From contig CM056874.1 in assembly GCA_029876055.1 (NCBI GenBank), positions 3,968,001 to 4,032,000 on the forward strand: DNA of 64,000 bases. Direction: 5' to 3'. Made by a program: the position numbers and the translations under genes. Each line of letters begins with the position of its first letter. Position 1 is the first letter of the stretch. The notes under the pieces are model-generated. The model searched no databases, was not told the origin of the DNA, and saw nothing but the letters and a program-made list of their open reading frames with translations. This document shows positions 22,072 through 33,473 of the stretch, piece by piece. This DNA is from Madurella fahalii. Taxonomy: Eukaryota; Ascomycota; Sordariomycetes; Sordariales.

Positions 22072-23459
22072 ATGGCGTCCGACCAGGAGCGCGAGCACGC
22101 CCTCGAGTCCTTCAAGAAGAAGCTGATTGAGTCACGAGAATGGGAGACGAAACTTAAAAACCTGCGGCTAGAGATCAAGGGTTTGCAGAAGGAGTTTGAC
22201 CAGACAGAAGAGAACATCAAGGCGTTACAAAGTGTCGGACAAATTATTGGTGAAGTGCTGAAGCAGCTTGATGACGAGCGATGTGCGTCATCCCAGGACT
22301 CCCTTCCCTTCCCTTCCCCAAAAAACAACCATTCCCATAGGTTACTGACATATACCGCGACCAATACAGTCATTGTTAAGGCCTCCTCAGGACCACGTTA
22401 TGTCGTGGGCTGCCGGTCCAAGGTAGACAAGGCGAAGCTGAAGCAGGGGACGCGTGTGGCACTCGATATGACGACGCTCACCATCATGCGCATGCTGCCG
22501 CGCGAGGTTGACCCGCTCGTTTACAACATGTCACTCGAAGACCCGGGCCAGGTGAGCTTCGCCGGCATTGGCGGGCTCAACGACCAGATCCGCGAGCTCA
22601 GAGAGGTGATTGAGTTGCCGCTCAAGAACCCCGAGCTGTTCCTGCGGGTCGGCATCAAACCGCCCAAGGGAGTGCTCCTCTACGGCCCGCCTGGTACGGG
22701 GAAGACGCTGCTTGCCAGGGCCGTGGCCAGCAGTTTGGAGACAAACTTCCTCAAGGGTGCGTTCCGTCTGCTTAACCGCTGCAACACCCACGAGTAGAGT
22801 CGCTGACAGAGCTATGCAGTGGTCTCATCGGCCATCGTCGATAAATATATCGGAGAGTCTGCGCGGCTGATCCGTGAGATGTTCGGCTACGCCAAGGAGC
22901 ACGAACCCTGCATCATCTTCATGGACGAGATCGACGCCATCGGCGGGCGGCGGTTTAGCGAAGGCACCAGCGCGGATCGTGAGATCCAACGCACGCTTAT
23001 GGAGCTGCTCAACCAGCTTGACGGCTTCGACTACCTCGGCAAGACCAAGATCATCATGGCGACGAACCGGCCCGACACGCTGGACCCGGCTCTGCTCCGT
23101 GCAGGCCGGCTAGATCGCAAGATCGAGATTCCCCTGCCCAACGAGGTCGGCCGGCTCGAGATTCTCAAGATTCACGCCGCGGGTGTCGCAAAGGAGGGCG
23201 AGATCGATTTCGAGAGCGTGGTCAAGATGAGCGATGGCCTGAACGGCGCCGATTTGCGCAACGTTGTGACGGAAGCGTAAGTTATTGATCCTGATCCCGG
23301 GCGTACCTTGGCGTCCGCTAATACGTTCGTTTTCGCAGCGGTCTCTTTGCCATCAAGGCCGACAGGGATGCGGTTAACCAGGATGATTTTAACAAGGCGG
23401 TGCGCAAGCTCGCTGAGGCGAAGAAGCTGGAAGGCAAACTGGAATACCAGAAGCTGTGA
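22072..23459 (+). CDS. RPT4: 26S proteasome regulatory ATPase Rpt4
   Basis: This gene encodes 391 residues in four exons: 22072-22282, 22370-22756, 22820-23276 and 23339-23459. All introns (22283-22369, 22757-22819, 23277-23338) are GT...AG. The protein has an N-terminal coiled coil (about residues 10-65), an OB-type segment (VGCRSKVDKAKLKQGTRVALD), and an AAA domain with Walker A GPPGTGKT, Walker B IIFMDEIDAIGGRR, the second-region-of-homology arginines in ATNRPDTLDPALLRAGRLDRK, and sensor residues. It ends EYQKL, without the HbYX motif that Rpt2, Rpt3 and Rpt5 carry, which fits Rpt4 (Sug2/PSMC6). It works in the base ring that unfolds ubiquitinated proteins. Another proteasome gene, Pre4, lies 5.5 kb downstream beyond GFA1. 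Confidence 0.96.
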
Positions 23460-25880
23460 AGAAGAGGCGCATCGCGGGAGGATGGAGGGAGCCAGCGGGG
23501 GACTGCGTGCATGATGCTATCCGTGAGATAGACACGACCCATGGATGCACTTTTATCAGCGTTGGGACCGACCACAATATTGTAACAGTAGCTGATACGA
23601 TGAGCCCCTCCCAGAGGGTCGTGAATGTATGGATCTGGCCTCTGACGCCATCGTCTGCGCCTACGCTTTCGGTTCCCCGCGTGCCTGGGAGGATTGTTCC
23701 TCACCCGGACATTGGTTCGGAAGATGCATGCCGTCGCGCTCTCTAATCATCCTCGGCAGTGTTATGATGTCGCATGGCTACAACATGCCCTTGGCCTCGC
23801 GATAACTGCCTGCGGAGGCTGTGTCCCCATGGACTCTAGCAGGGTGCCAGGTTTGGCACGAGCTTTGTTGCACTATTCGCTCGCACTGCATGACGCTACC
23901 GTGTAATCCCGAGGAAGTTCGCATTCTGTAATAAGCGTGTGTTGCGGGAGATCGCCTTGGAAGTCTGGGATGTATTACATGCTGACAGGATTCAGGCCGT
24001 GTCTACTATGATTGGCTTATGCTGATGGCGGCCGCGGCTCAGTTCAGATAAGTTGGCCGAGAGGATGTCAAATTTTGGAATTACCATTCCATTCAACCGC
24101 CAGTGGTCGATCGCAAACAGGGGACTTTGGCACTGGCGATGTTCGCTTCCTCGTGTTGGAACAGTTGCGCCCCTCCAAATCTCATCCATGATCCATCGTG
24201 TCCGGCATTCGGCTTGGTGTGGGGCGGCGGCGAAATGCTAAGAATAGACGTAGCCAAGCAGAGGCCACCCCTTTCTCCTGGGTAACTTCACAGCCGCAAA
24301 AAGTGGGCTCTCATTGAGCCCCTGGACGTTGTTGAACTCCAAGCATCCAGTGAATGGGCTCTGACAAGCATTCAAGGGTTGCATTGGCGCTATCGTATTG
24401 GCCAGTGGTTCCTGGTCGAGCGGGCTTGCGGAAACCGGATCGGGAGGCAACACCGTGCCCGTCATGCAAAGAGCTGTTGTCAGATGAGGTATGCGAGCGA
24501 GTTTGTTGATGATTAGTGTAGGGAGAATGGGCGTTGGACCGACAACCGCCGAGCTGCAGCTAGAAAATTCGGGGCCAAGGAGAAGGGTTGATTTTGATGG
24601 ACAAAGCAGACGATGGACACAGCATCGGCCCACCACGATACGAAGCTCCCCACTCCCGTGAGGCGAGGGACACCGGGTCCGCCGCGCCAAGACCGGGCCG
24701 GCCTGCACTGCGTTGGGCTCTGGGAAAAAGGAGCATCCCGCGAAAGTTAATGACATTACCTTAGTGATCGATGGCCCCGGTGGATGGCGGTGAAGCCAAT
24801 GCGAGATGCGGCCTCTTGGCATGCACACAAAGGCTCACCAGCAGAGAATGGCTAGGATCTAGACACGTAGATCGGGCAGCGCAACCAGAAGTGCCGAGAT
24901 GCTGCCAATGGGAGGCCGAAAGGACGTGGGGATCACCGGGTCCCTGTGTCGGGAGAGGAAAGGCCGCATGCTGCTAATGGCGCCATGCGTTTGACAAGGC
25001 AGAACGGCCCTCACCATTTCATTCAGACGGTCAACGGGCTTGTTCAGATAACGTTATCCAAAGACGATGGCGGCGCAAGGGAATGGGCAACTCTCAGTCT
25101 AGGCTAGCTTGGCAGATAAACTAGTGAGACATGAATAACAATCCGTATTTTGTCCATCTGGATCTGCGGGTTGTGATCAAGTGCCAATACACACCTGAAA
25201 TAGATGCGTGCTGCATCTTTGCACAATACGATCGATAATGTGATATCAGACGGCCGCAAACGGACAGAGCCGGACAGAGGAAATGGAAAGAGGGAGGGGC
25301 AGGGACAGCCCTACCTGAGGGGTGAAGTGCTCCGAAACGCCGCCAACTCCTGGATTAAGACTCAGCTGGGATATGCTATCTCAGAAAAACAGGAACATCA
25401 GAACAACAGGCGGAAATCGAAGAAAGGGGCCATGCTCTCCCAACATGTCGATCGCGGCCTGAAGGAGACATCGGACCAGTGGCTGTTCCTTAAGAATGAT
25501 TGCAGCTTCATTAAGAGTCGTCATTGCTTTGCGTTGTGCAGGGGGGGAGCGTTTCTCTCGTCCCGCAGTGGCCGGGCTGCGCCTAACCCCCCTGTCTTGT
25601 CCAGACGCTAGCTGTGCTCCACATTGCGCCTGCGGCCTGCAGCATTCCTCCCCCCTCCAGAAACCCGACATAAAAGTCAAGCTCCCCAGCGTCCGCAACG
25701 GTCCTTCTGACATCGTCCGTCCCATTCCTTTGCAATCATCCTGCGAACTCAGCTGTATCACCGCCAGTTAGGCACTTTGGGGCTTGCTACGTCGGTTTTC
25801 GTGATACCCCCAGGCTCTCGACCCCGCACTCGCAGCATCATTTGTTTTGCGTCCCCTCGTTCGCTGGTTGGTCCGTCAAC
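23460..25880. other. Long intergenic region and upstream region of GFA1
   Basis: This 2.4 kb region has no supported gene. The largest open frames (24238-24828 minus, 25204-25611 plus, 25381-25761 minus) have no recognisable features. The last few hundred bases are pyrimidine-rich and probably carry the GFA1 promoter and a leader exon ending at 25885. Confidence 0.45.
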
Positions 25881-28382
25881 ATGTGGTACGAGCAACCCCA
25901 AACCCAACCCCGCCTCTGCCAGTGTTTGTGGTCTTTGGGGGAGGGGAAAACGCTGGCGGGGTGTTGGGCAACGCCGCGCTGCCGCAAGGCAAAAGAAAAA
26001 AATAAAAATAAAAAAAATAAATACGATGTGGGCTAACAACATGTCTCACCCAGTGGCATTTTCGGTTACGTCAACTACCTGGTGGAAAAGGACCGGAAGT
26101 TCATCATTGATACGCTCATCAATGGTACGTGCGGTTGGGCTCTGGCGCAGCTGAAACCAACTCTGCCCCACCACATTCATCCGGGATTGCAGAGGTGCTG
26201 ACCGCGTGCCTCTTCGCGCACTTTAGGTCTCTCCCGTCTCGAGTACCGCGGCTACGACTCGGCCGGCCTTGCCATCGATGGCAACAAGAAGAAAGAGGTC
26301 TACGCCTTCAAGGAGGTCGGCAAGGTTGCGAAGCTCAAGCAGCTCATCGACGAGTCGGAACTCGACTTGACCAAGGTCTTTGATTCGCACTGCGGCATTG
26401 CCCACACCCGGTGGGCCACGCACGGCCCCCCGTCCCGGGTGAACTGCCATCCCCACAGGTATGTCGGACGGGGCGCAGAAACGGACTCGGGGACATCGCT
26501 GACTCGTCTGCCGCCAGGTCCGACCCGAACTGGGAGTTCTCGATCGTCCACAATGGCATCATCACCAACTACAAGGAGCTTAAGACTCTTCTTGAGAGCA
26601 AGGGCTTCAGGTTCGAGACCGAGACCGACACCGAGTGCATCGCCAAGCTGGCCAAGTACATCTACGACCAGCACCCGCATATGGGCTTCACCGACCTGGC
26701 CAAGGCTGTTATCAACGAGCTCGAGGGTGCCTATGGTCTGCTGATCAAGAGCGTGCACTTCCCCCACGAGGTGATCGCCGCCCGCAAAGGATCGCCTCTC
26801 GTCATCGGTGTCAAGACGCAGAAGCGCATGAAGGTCGACTTTGTCGATGTCGAGTACGCCGACGAAAACAGCCCGCTGCCCGCCGAGACGGCGTCGCAGA
26901 ATGTGGCTCTGAAGAAGTCGACTGCCGGGAGCTTGCTGTCCCCCGGCGGCCTGCTGGGCGCGGCCGACAAGTCGCTGCTCCATCGCTCGCAGTCGCGTGC
27001 CTTCATGACGGACGACGGCTTGCCCATGCCCACAGAGTTCTTCCTGTCGTCGGATCCGTCGGCCATCGTGGAGCACACGAAGAAGGTTATGTACCTCGAA
27101 GACGACGACATCGCGCACATCCACGAGGGTTCGCTGAACATTCACCGCCTGAGGAAGGCAGATGGTAGCAGCAATGTGCGCGCGATCCAGACGCTGGAGC
27201 TCGAGCTGCAAGAGATCATGAAGGGCAAGTTCGACCATTTCATGCAGAAGGAGATCTTCGAGCAGCCCGAGTCAGTCGTCAACACGATGCGTGGCCGTCT
27301 CGATATCGGCAACAAGACGGTGACGCTGGGCGGCCTCCGTAGCTATATCACCACCATCCGCCGTTGCCGCCGCATCATCTTTATCGCATGCGGCACGTCG
27401 TACCACAGCTGCATGGCCGTGCGCGGCGTCTTCGAAGAGCTCGCAGAGATCCCGATCGCCGTGGAGCTCGCTTCTGACTTCCTCGACCGGCAGGCCCCGG
27501 TGTTCAGAGATGACACGTGCGTCTTCGTGTCGCAGTCTGGCGAGACGGCCGACTCGTTGATGGCGCTGAGATACTGCCTGGAGCGTGGTGCCCTGACCGT
27601 CGGTATCGTGAACGTGGTTGGCTCGAGTATCTCGCTCCTGACGCACTGCGGTGTACACGTCAACGCGGGACCCGAGATCGGTGTTGCCTCGACCAAGGCC
27701 TACACTTCGCAGTTCATCGCCATGGTCATGTTTGCCCTGTCGCTCAGCGAAGACCGGGCCTCGAAGCAGAAGCGGCGTGAGGAGATTATGGAAGGCCTCA
27801 GCAAGATCAGCGACCAGATCAAAACCGTTCTCGAGCAGGACCAGAAGATCAAGCAGCTGTGCGCCAAGACGTTCAAGAACCAAAAGAGTCTGCTCCTCCT
27901 CGGCCGCGGCAGCCAGTACAGCACAGCGCTGGAAGGCGCCCTGAAGATCAAGGAAATCAGCTACCTGCATTGCGAGGCTGTCATGAGCGGAGAGCTCAAG
28001 CACGGCGTGCTCGCGCTAGTGGACGAGAACTTGCCCATCATCATGATCCTGACCAGGGACAGCTTGTTCAAGAAGAGCCTGAACGCCTACCAACAAGGTT
28101 TGTGCACCTCCCCACGGCTCCCCTAACATCACGACACATTAGCTAATGACATGTTCGACAGTCACCGCCCGCGGCGGCAAACCTATCGTGATTTGCAACG
28201 TCGGCGATGAGGAGTTCCAAGAGAGCCAGGCCGAGAAGATCGAGGTTCCCAAGACGGTTGATGTCCTGCAGGGTATCCTGAACGTCATCCCACTTCAGCT
28301 GATTGCCTACTGGCTCGCTGCCATGGAGGGTCTGAACGTTGACTTCCCCCGGAACCTTGCGAAGTCGGTGACTGTCGAGTGA
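25881..28382 (+). CDS. GFA1: Glutamine:fructose-6-phosphate aminotransferase
   Basis: This enzyme catalyses the first step of the hexosamine pathway, making glucosamine-6-phosphate for chitin and glycoproteins in the cytosol. It has 702 residues in five coding exons: 25881-25885, 26054-26124, 26227-26458, 26518-28097 and 28162-28382. The first exon contributes only ATGTG, and splicing across 25886-26053 completes the nucleophile codon so that the protein starts MCGIFGY with catalytic Cys2. The glutaminase domain follows (RLEYRGYDSAG, IAHTRWATHGPPS, NGIITNYKELK). The isomerase half has two SIS domains (ACGTSYHSCMAVRG, SQSGETADSLMALRY, STKAYTSQ, LGRGSQYSTALEGALKIKE). It ends KSVTVE, which is the family terminus. 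The insert of about 90 residues between the two halves is usual for eukaryotic GFA1 and often carries regulatory phosphosites. Confidence 0.96.
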
Positions 28383-28992
28383 GCAGCGACGGCTGAGTGA
28401 GTGGGCCTTGAGGGTTCGCTTATACGGTACACCAGCAGCCATCTAAAGGGCCCTTTCTTTGGCGTGGACAGCCGAGCCTGGACTAGCATGTATTAATATC
28501 CTTTGCCTACAGTCCATCTACAGATTGGGAGTTGACATGAGAGGAAAACGGGACATGGTTCGTGGGGAGGGGAGAGAAAAAAAAAAAACTTTCCTCATCA
28601 GCGTCGCGAAAGGAGTCTGAGGTCTAGGCACGCAAGGTTTTTGTGATGGTCTGTTTGGGTTAAAGAACCCAGCGAGCGCGTTAGGTAGCATTGCCACAAG
28701 TAATGTCATGCGATAGGCAATAACTTGGGGAAGACACGAAACGAGGCATTCATCGGCATTTCTAGTGTTACAAAGCCTCCTTGACGGATAGGATCCAGCT
28801 CCTTATGCATGATGACCATCTAACTGCCCAGACGAAGAAAAACAATCCGCGCTTTGCTGCAGAGTTCAGCGCGAAATGTAGATTTCATGAGCTATCCCCA
28901 GACACCCTTGCCTCGACTCCTCTTCTTCCCTTTCCTTTCCTTTCCCTTCCCCCTCCTTTGTTGCCACGAAAAACCCAGCCGCTATGTACAAC
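28383..28992. other. Convergent 3' intergenic region
   Basis: This is the spacer between the 3' ends of GFA1 and Pre4, with a run of 12 A bases near 28578. I see no gene. Confidence 0.5.
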
Positions 28993-29990
28993 TCAGACTG
29001 TCTGCGTGCCATAACCACGGATCCGCTCGGCAAAGGCCCAGCTCTGCTTCTCGAGCTGCTCGTCCTCGCTCAGCTGGACGCCGTCCTTGGTCACGACGGC
29101 GATGCTGTACCGATCCAGCGAGCGGGCGTCGCGGTAGAAGAGCACCTTCATGCACTCCTTGACGACGGCGACGGCCTGGTCGCGGCTCAGTTTGGCCGCG
29201 TCCTCGTCCGTGGCCGCGTACCGCCGCATGATGGGCTGCGCGAGCGCCGCGCCGAACCCCGTCGCCAGCGAGGGCGACGTGAAGGCCGTGCCGCGCAGGT
29301 CGACCGAGGCGAGGAAGGGCTTGCGCGCGCTGTCGAGGCCCGCCACCAGGATCTGGTTCCACAGCGGGTCGAAGTCGTTGCGCCGCCGGTACATGAGCTT
29401 CTGGAGGTACTTGTGCAGGTTGGCCGCGTTGAGCGTGGTGCCCGGGGGCGGGTTGTTGGGCCCGCTGTCGTCCGTGTTGTCGGCGGACGACGAGGGGTCG
29501 TGCTCGTAGGCCTCGTCGATCGCGAGCTCCTGCAGGTGGCGGTCCAGGAATTGCATGTCCGAGACGTCCCCCCCGAAGCCGACCACCGAGGTGCCGAGGA
29601 AGGTGCGCAGGCGCTTGACGTCCGTGAAGCGCGCTAGGGAGCCGTACGAGGCTGTTTTTGTTGAACAGGATGTTAGTTAACTCGGCGGTGGCAGAGGAGG
29701 AGGAGGAGGATGATGATGATGAGGAAGGGAAGATTATGGATGGGCTAACCTAGGTTGTCGGCCGCCATGACGACGCCGTCTTTGAACTTGATGGCGATGA
29801 CGGAGGTGCCCGTCACGACGGGCGATTGTGTCGCCGTCTTTGGGCCGTTCGTGTGGAGATAGGAGGCATCGTAGGCGCCGTAGACGTCGTCTCTGGGCTG
29901 GGGATGGTTAGTCTGCCTGCTGCGATCAGGGTCGCTTGGGAACGATTGGGTTAGACGTACACGACCCCAGGCTTGCGGGCGGTGATCCAT
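28993..29990 (-). CDS. PRE4: 20S proteasome subunit beta7 (Pre4)
   Basis: This gene encodes 278 residues in three exons: 29961-29990, 29750-29897 and 28993-29651. Introns are 29898-29960 and 29652-29749, both GT...AG. The first exon encodes only MDHRPQAWGR, and the spliced start continues PRDDVYGAYDASYLH. The proteasome beta signature is TQSPVVTGTSVIAIKFKDGVVMAADNLASYGSL. There is no autocatalytic Gly-Thr processing site, consistent with the non-proteolytic beta7 subunit (yeast Pre4, human PSMB4). Compared with that family there is a Ser/Asp/Pro-rich insertion around SSSADNTDDSGPNN before the Leu-His-Lys-Tyr helix, which may be a surface loop. The subunit is part of the core particle in nucleus and cytosol. 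The gene is divergent from the HCNGP-like gene. Confidence 0.94.
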
Positions 29991-30427
29991 GGCTGTGATG
30001 GGCTGGGTGGGGTGAACGGGGTTAAAGCCGGACCGCGAGTAGAATTGCGAACTCGGCGAAATTTTATCTCGCGTTCGTTTCCTCGCGTAGGTTCGGTTCG
30101 GTATGTTGCTTTGTCGTTGCGGGAGTCGTAAGGGCCGGTGGTTTAGTAGTTTATGTTCGGGGGAGAGCTGGACGTTGGAGTAAGGCGAGGTGGGCTAGAG
30201 CTCCCTGTAGCTTCGCGTCCCAAGTGCTGCCTTCCCGGTGCTAGGCTGGCGCCCCGGAGCTCCTGCTGCCTGAGGCAAGGGGACGATAAGATTACTGATA
30301 AGGCCGAATGACAAGCCACACGTGATCCCCTTGCTCATCAACCCTGCGGCGAGCAACCCCAACTTTCAAACACCGAAGCAGTCGGAATAACATCTAGTAG
30401 TGAAAATTTAGGACCAATCCCAAGGAG
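29991..30427. promoter_or_regulatory. Divergent promoter between Pre4 and the HCNGP-like gene
   Basis: These 437 bases separate the two start codons and should hold both promoters. No specific factor site is obvious. Confidence 0.4.
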
Positions 30428-31572
30428 ATGGGGCTAGTACAGTACGACAGCAGCGACGAGGATGAGGATGTCCCGATCCAGACTCGCCCACCGGTAAGCA
30501 GACCATCATCCCGCTCACCATGCAGCACGCTCACATTTCATCTACTAGGCCACCAAACCATCGGCCGAACCTCTTCCCTCAAACATCAATAGCGACTCTC
30601 GTAAATCTCACACACCGTTGTCTTGAATCACGTGCTAACCCACACACCCCAGAATCACATCCCACCACATCCACGACAACAGCAGAACCACCATTACCAC
30701 CACAACCCACACCCCCAGAACCAGGCCCCCTCCTTGGCCCAGCCTTAGGACCCTCCAGACCACCGCCCCAAGCCCTTCAACCACCACCGACAGCAGCAGC
30801 AGCAGGAGCAGGAGGAGGGGGAGGAGAAGGAGAAGAGGAAGAAGCAGAAGTCGACCTCTCCTTCCTGGACGCAGACCACCCGACGAACCCCACGCAGCCC
30901 GCCGAGCCGCCGCGCTCCCCCTACACAGCGGCCCGCACCCTCCTCCGGGACCTCACCCTGCCGTCGGTGCCCAACATGGACATCCCCGCCTCGCCCCCGG
31001 GCTCCCCGCCGCCGGGCCACGACGCCCTCACGGCCAAGTTCGACAGCTTCCTCCGCCTGAAGCGCACGAGGGGGGTGCACTTCAACGAGCGGCTCGCATC
31101 GTCGGCGGGGCTGCGGAACCCGGCGCTCATGGACAAGCTGCTCGCGTTTGTCGGCGTCGAGACGGGGTTTGGCGACGATGATGAGGGTACCGGCGAAGGC
31201 GACGCCGACGCTGGGGAGGGGGATGGTGGCGGTGGCGGTGATGCTGATGGCGGGTTGCAGAAGGGGAGGAAGGCCGGGGGCAGGAGGGCCACGGAGCAGT
31301 ACGCGACGGTCTTGTCGGGAGAGGTGTGGGATCCTCATTGTTTCCCCGCGTGGGGGTTCAAGGGGGCTTTGAAGAAGGCGCAGGAGCTGGGGAGGAAGGA
31401 GAGGGAACGGGGCAAGGGCGAGGCGGTTGAGTTTGTGTCGGCTACTACTGCCGCTGACGGTGGTAATGGCACCCCGGCCGAGATGGGGGGTGGAAGCAGG
31501 GCTGGAACGCCTGCTGGCGGTGGTGCTGGTGTTGGAGGAGTGGGTAAGAGGAAGGGGAGGTTTGATATGTGA
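30428..31572 (+). CDS. HCNGP-like protein (SAP30BP homologue)
   Basis: This gene encodes 345 residues in three exons: 30428-30493, 30549-30600 and 30653-31572. Introns are 30494-30548 (GTAAGC...TAG) and 30601-30652 (GTAAAT...CAG). The protein begins MGLVQYDSSDEDED, the acidic start seen in fungal HCNGP proteins. A Pro-rich and Gly/Glu-rich low-complexity linker follows. The conserved core includes FDSFLRLKRTRGVHFNERLASSAGLRNPALMDKLLAFVG and, after an acidic glycine-rich insert, EQYATVLSGEVWDPHCFPAWGFKGALKKAQE. The human relative SAP30BP is linked to transcriptional regulation and pre-mRNA splicing, so a nuclear role is inferred. The low-complexity block at 30790-30860 could vary in length between strains. 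Confidence 0.86.
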
Positions 31573-32255
31573 TTCATGAGCGTGATGCGGTGTGCGGGTG
31601 TGAAAGTAGTCAAAGGCGCCGTGCGTCTGTATTTGTATACGTAGATGATTCTATCGTCGGTAATCATGATACCCGATCAAGGGACGAATGGTAGGGAGGG
31701 GTGTCCGCAATGCACCTTAGATCAGTGCACAAACTGTATACAAAGCGAAGATAAGCTTCGAGCCAAGAATGTCAGCAGTGACTCGGCAGGCAGACATGCT
31801 GTGGAAATCATTTTTCTATTCCAATGTCGTTAAGAGTATCGACTGTAGTTCGGCCCTGAACGGCAAACCGTCATTGGCGTTCCGCGAGCTTGAACGTCAG
31901 GTCGAAGAAAACTTGTGGGGAATGGATGCCCGCACACAGTGGTCAATGCATGTCCTTTTCTCTTCTCTATAGCATTAGGTTGCCCGGCACAAGCGATAGC
32001 GATGCAGCCAGGCCCGCATAGAGGTACATATTCGCCTCTTACGCTGTTGGCAACATAAGGTTAGAGAGCCCCCCGGTCCGCTACCACAGACAGCCCGGTT
32101 TGAACTCCCGTCATCCAATAAGACATAACCTCCACCAATGGTCTTCCCATCGTGCCGTTCAATGGTATTTCCCAAGCCCGCCCAAAAGCTGAATAAAAAT
32201 ATTAAAACACAGTAGCAAACAAAGATGTTGTGGTGCTAGCTAGCCAACGGCTGAC
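31573..32255. other. Convergent 3' intergenic region
   Basis: This spacer between convergent genes has no supported gene. A plus-strand frame at 31645-31833 has two CxxC pairs but overlaps the expected 3' UTRs and lacks any other support. Confidence 0.5.
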
Positions 32256-33473
32256 TTAATGCTCGCCGCCACCACCCGCGTCACTGCACGGGATGGTGAG
32301 GCCGAAACTCTTTTCGAGTGTGCCGCCAATGTCGATTTCAAGCGTCTGGTTGGCAGCAGCCAAGGCATCGGCAAAGTAGGAGAGCGGCTGGCCGTGGTTG
32401 ACAACCGACTTGCCGCGAATCTGGAACGGAAGCACACCCCTGGTCTCGTCGCAATAAGGCCTCTGGCCGAGAGCATTAAGCACGGGGGTCTGCTCGATGG
32501 AAGCGCGCATGTCGTAGACATTGTCCATACCGGGCTTGAGTGAGAGGTTGTCGATGAATACGGTACCGATCTCCTCGCCTAAGAGGTAGTTGCGAAAAGT
32601 GGTGTTGCCCTATTGGGGTCAGTAAGGAGAAAAAGAAAGGCGAGGAACTTAATCGACTTACCAACTCGAAGGCTACAACCGAGTAATTGGGGATGTAGGC
32701 CTTGCCCCAGAAGTTGTCGCCCCGTTCGTCTTTTTCCAGAGCGATAGTGGTTTCGTTGATGACGGTACCCGTCAACATGCGCAGACCTGTTAATAGTGTT
32801 AGCGAGACCGACCCGCAAAGCTGCCGCGTATGGGAGGGTTGGTGCGTACCGGGCATGGTAACGGTCTTCCTGAAGGTGACGGGGTAGGCCCTCGAGATGC
32901 CCCGGACGTGGACGTGGGTGTCGCCAACGACGGTCACGCGGAGGCTCTCGTTAGCAAGCAGCCAGGTGTTGAAGATGGTCAGAGCCTCGACATCCTCAAT
33001 CTCGAGGAACTGGCTGACACTGACGGTCTGGTGCGCCTCGCTGGTGGTCTGGGGGAAGTCGATCGTGGCGAACGGAGTGTGCGGGAGGCGATCCTCGAGA
33101 TACATGGAGCCCCGGAAGGCATCAATGGTAGCATGGACCTGGCCGTCGCTCCTGATGGTGCTGTTGATGGCCATCGTCATGTTCTGGGCCTGCGTATTGG
33201 TGACGGCGATGCCATCAATGATGAGCTCGGCGGCATCGAGCTTCGACTGAGCTATCTTGGGGACGCCGACAAGGATGCTGGGAGACAGGTCAGCATCCAC
33301 AAGCGCTGCCGACGGTAGATGTATGCCGCCACTTACACTAGAGGAACGACGAGGACGGTAATACACACGAGCGCAATCAGATACGCCCACCAGAACTTGG
33401 CGCAATGGCCCATGCATCCCCGTCTCCGGGCCGCCTCCGTGTGGGTGACGACCGCCTTATCTGATTCACCCAT
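32256..33473 (-). CDS. DUF3712 single-pass membrane protein
   Basis: This gene encodes 347 residues in four exons: 33337-33473, 32850-33277, 32662-32786 and 32256-32609. Introns (33278-33336, 32787-32849, 32610-32661) all have GT...AG borders, and removing them restores a continuous DUF3712 protein. The N-terminus is short and cytosolic (MGESDKAVVTHTEAARRRGC), then a hydrophobic segment spans about residues 29-50. The rest is a beta-rich domain that resembles LEA/lipid-binding folds, with several N-glycosylation sequons (for example NMTM, NSTI, NETT). Fungi carry several DUF3712 paralogues, probably of the vacuolar or plasma membrane; some databases call them pre-rRNA processing proteins, which nothing here supports. 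Function is unknown. Confidence 0.88.

Noticed and set aside
24238..24828. Minus-strand frame of 196 codons in the GFA1 upstream region
   Set aside because: It starts from a weak context and has no recognisable feature. Frames of this size are common by chance here.
31645..31833. 62-codon frame with two CxxC pairs
   Set aside because: It lies in the overlap of two 3' UTRs and lacks a signal peptide, introns or other support.
32041..32130. tRNA-like B-box on the minus strand
   Set aside because: A GTTCAAACC-like box is present, but no cloverleaf or acceptor stem can be formed.
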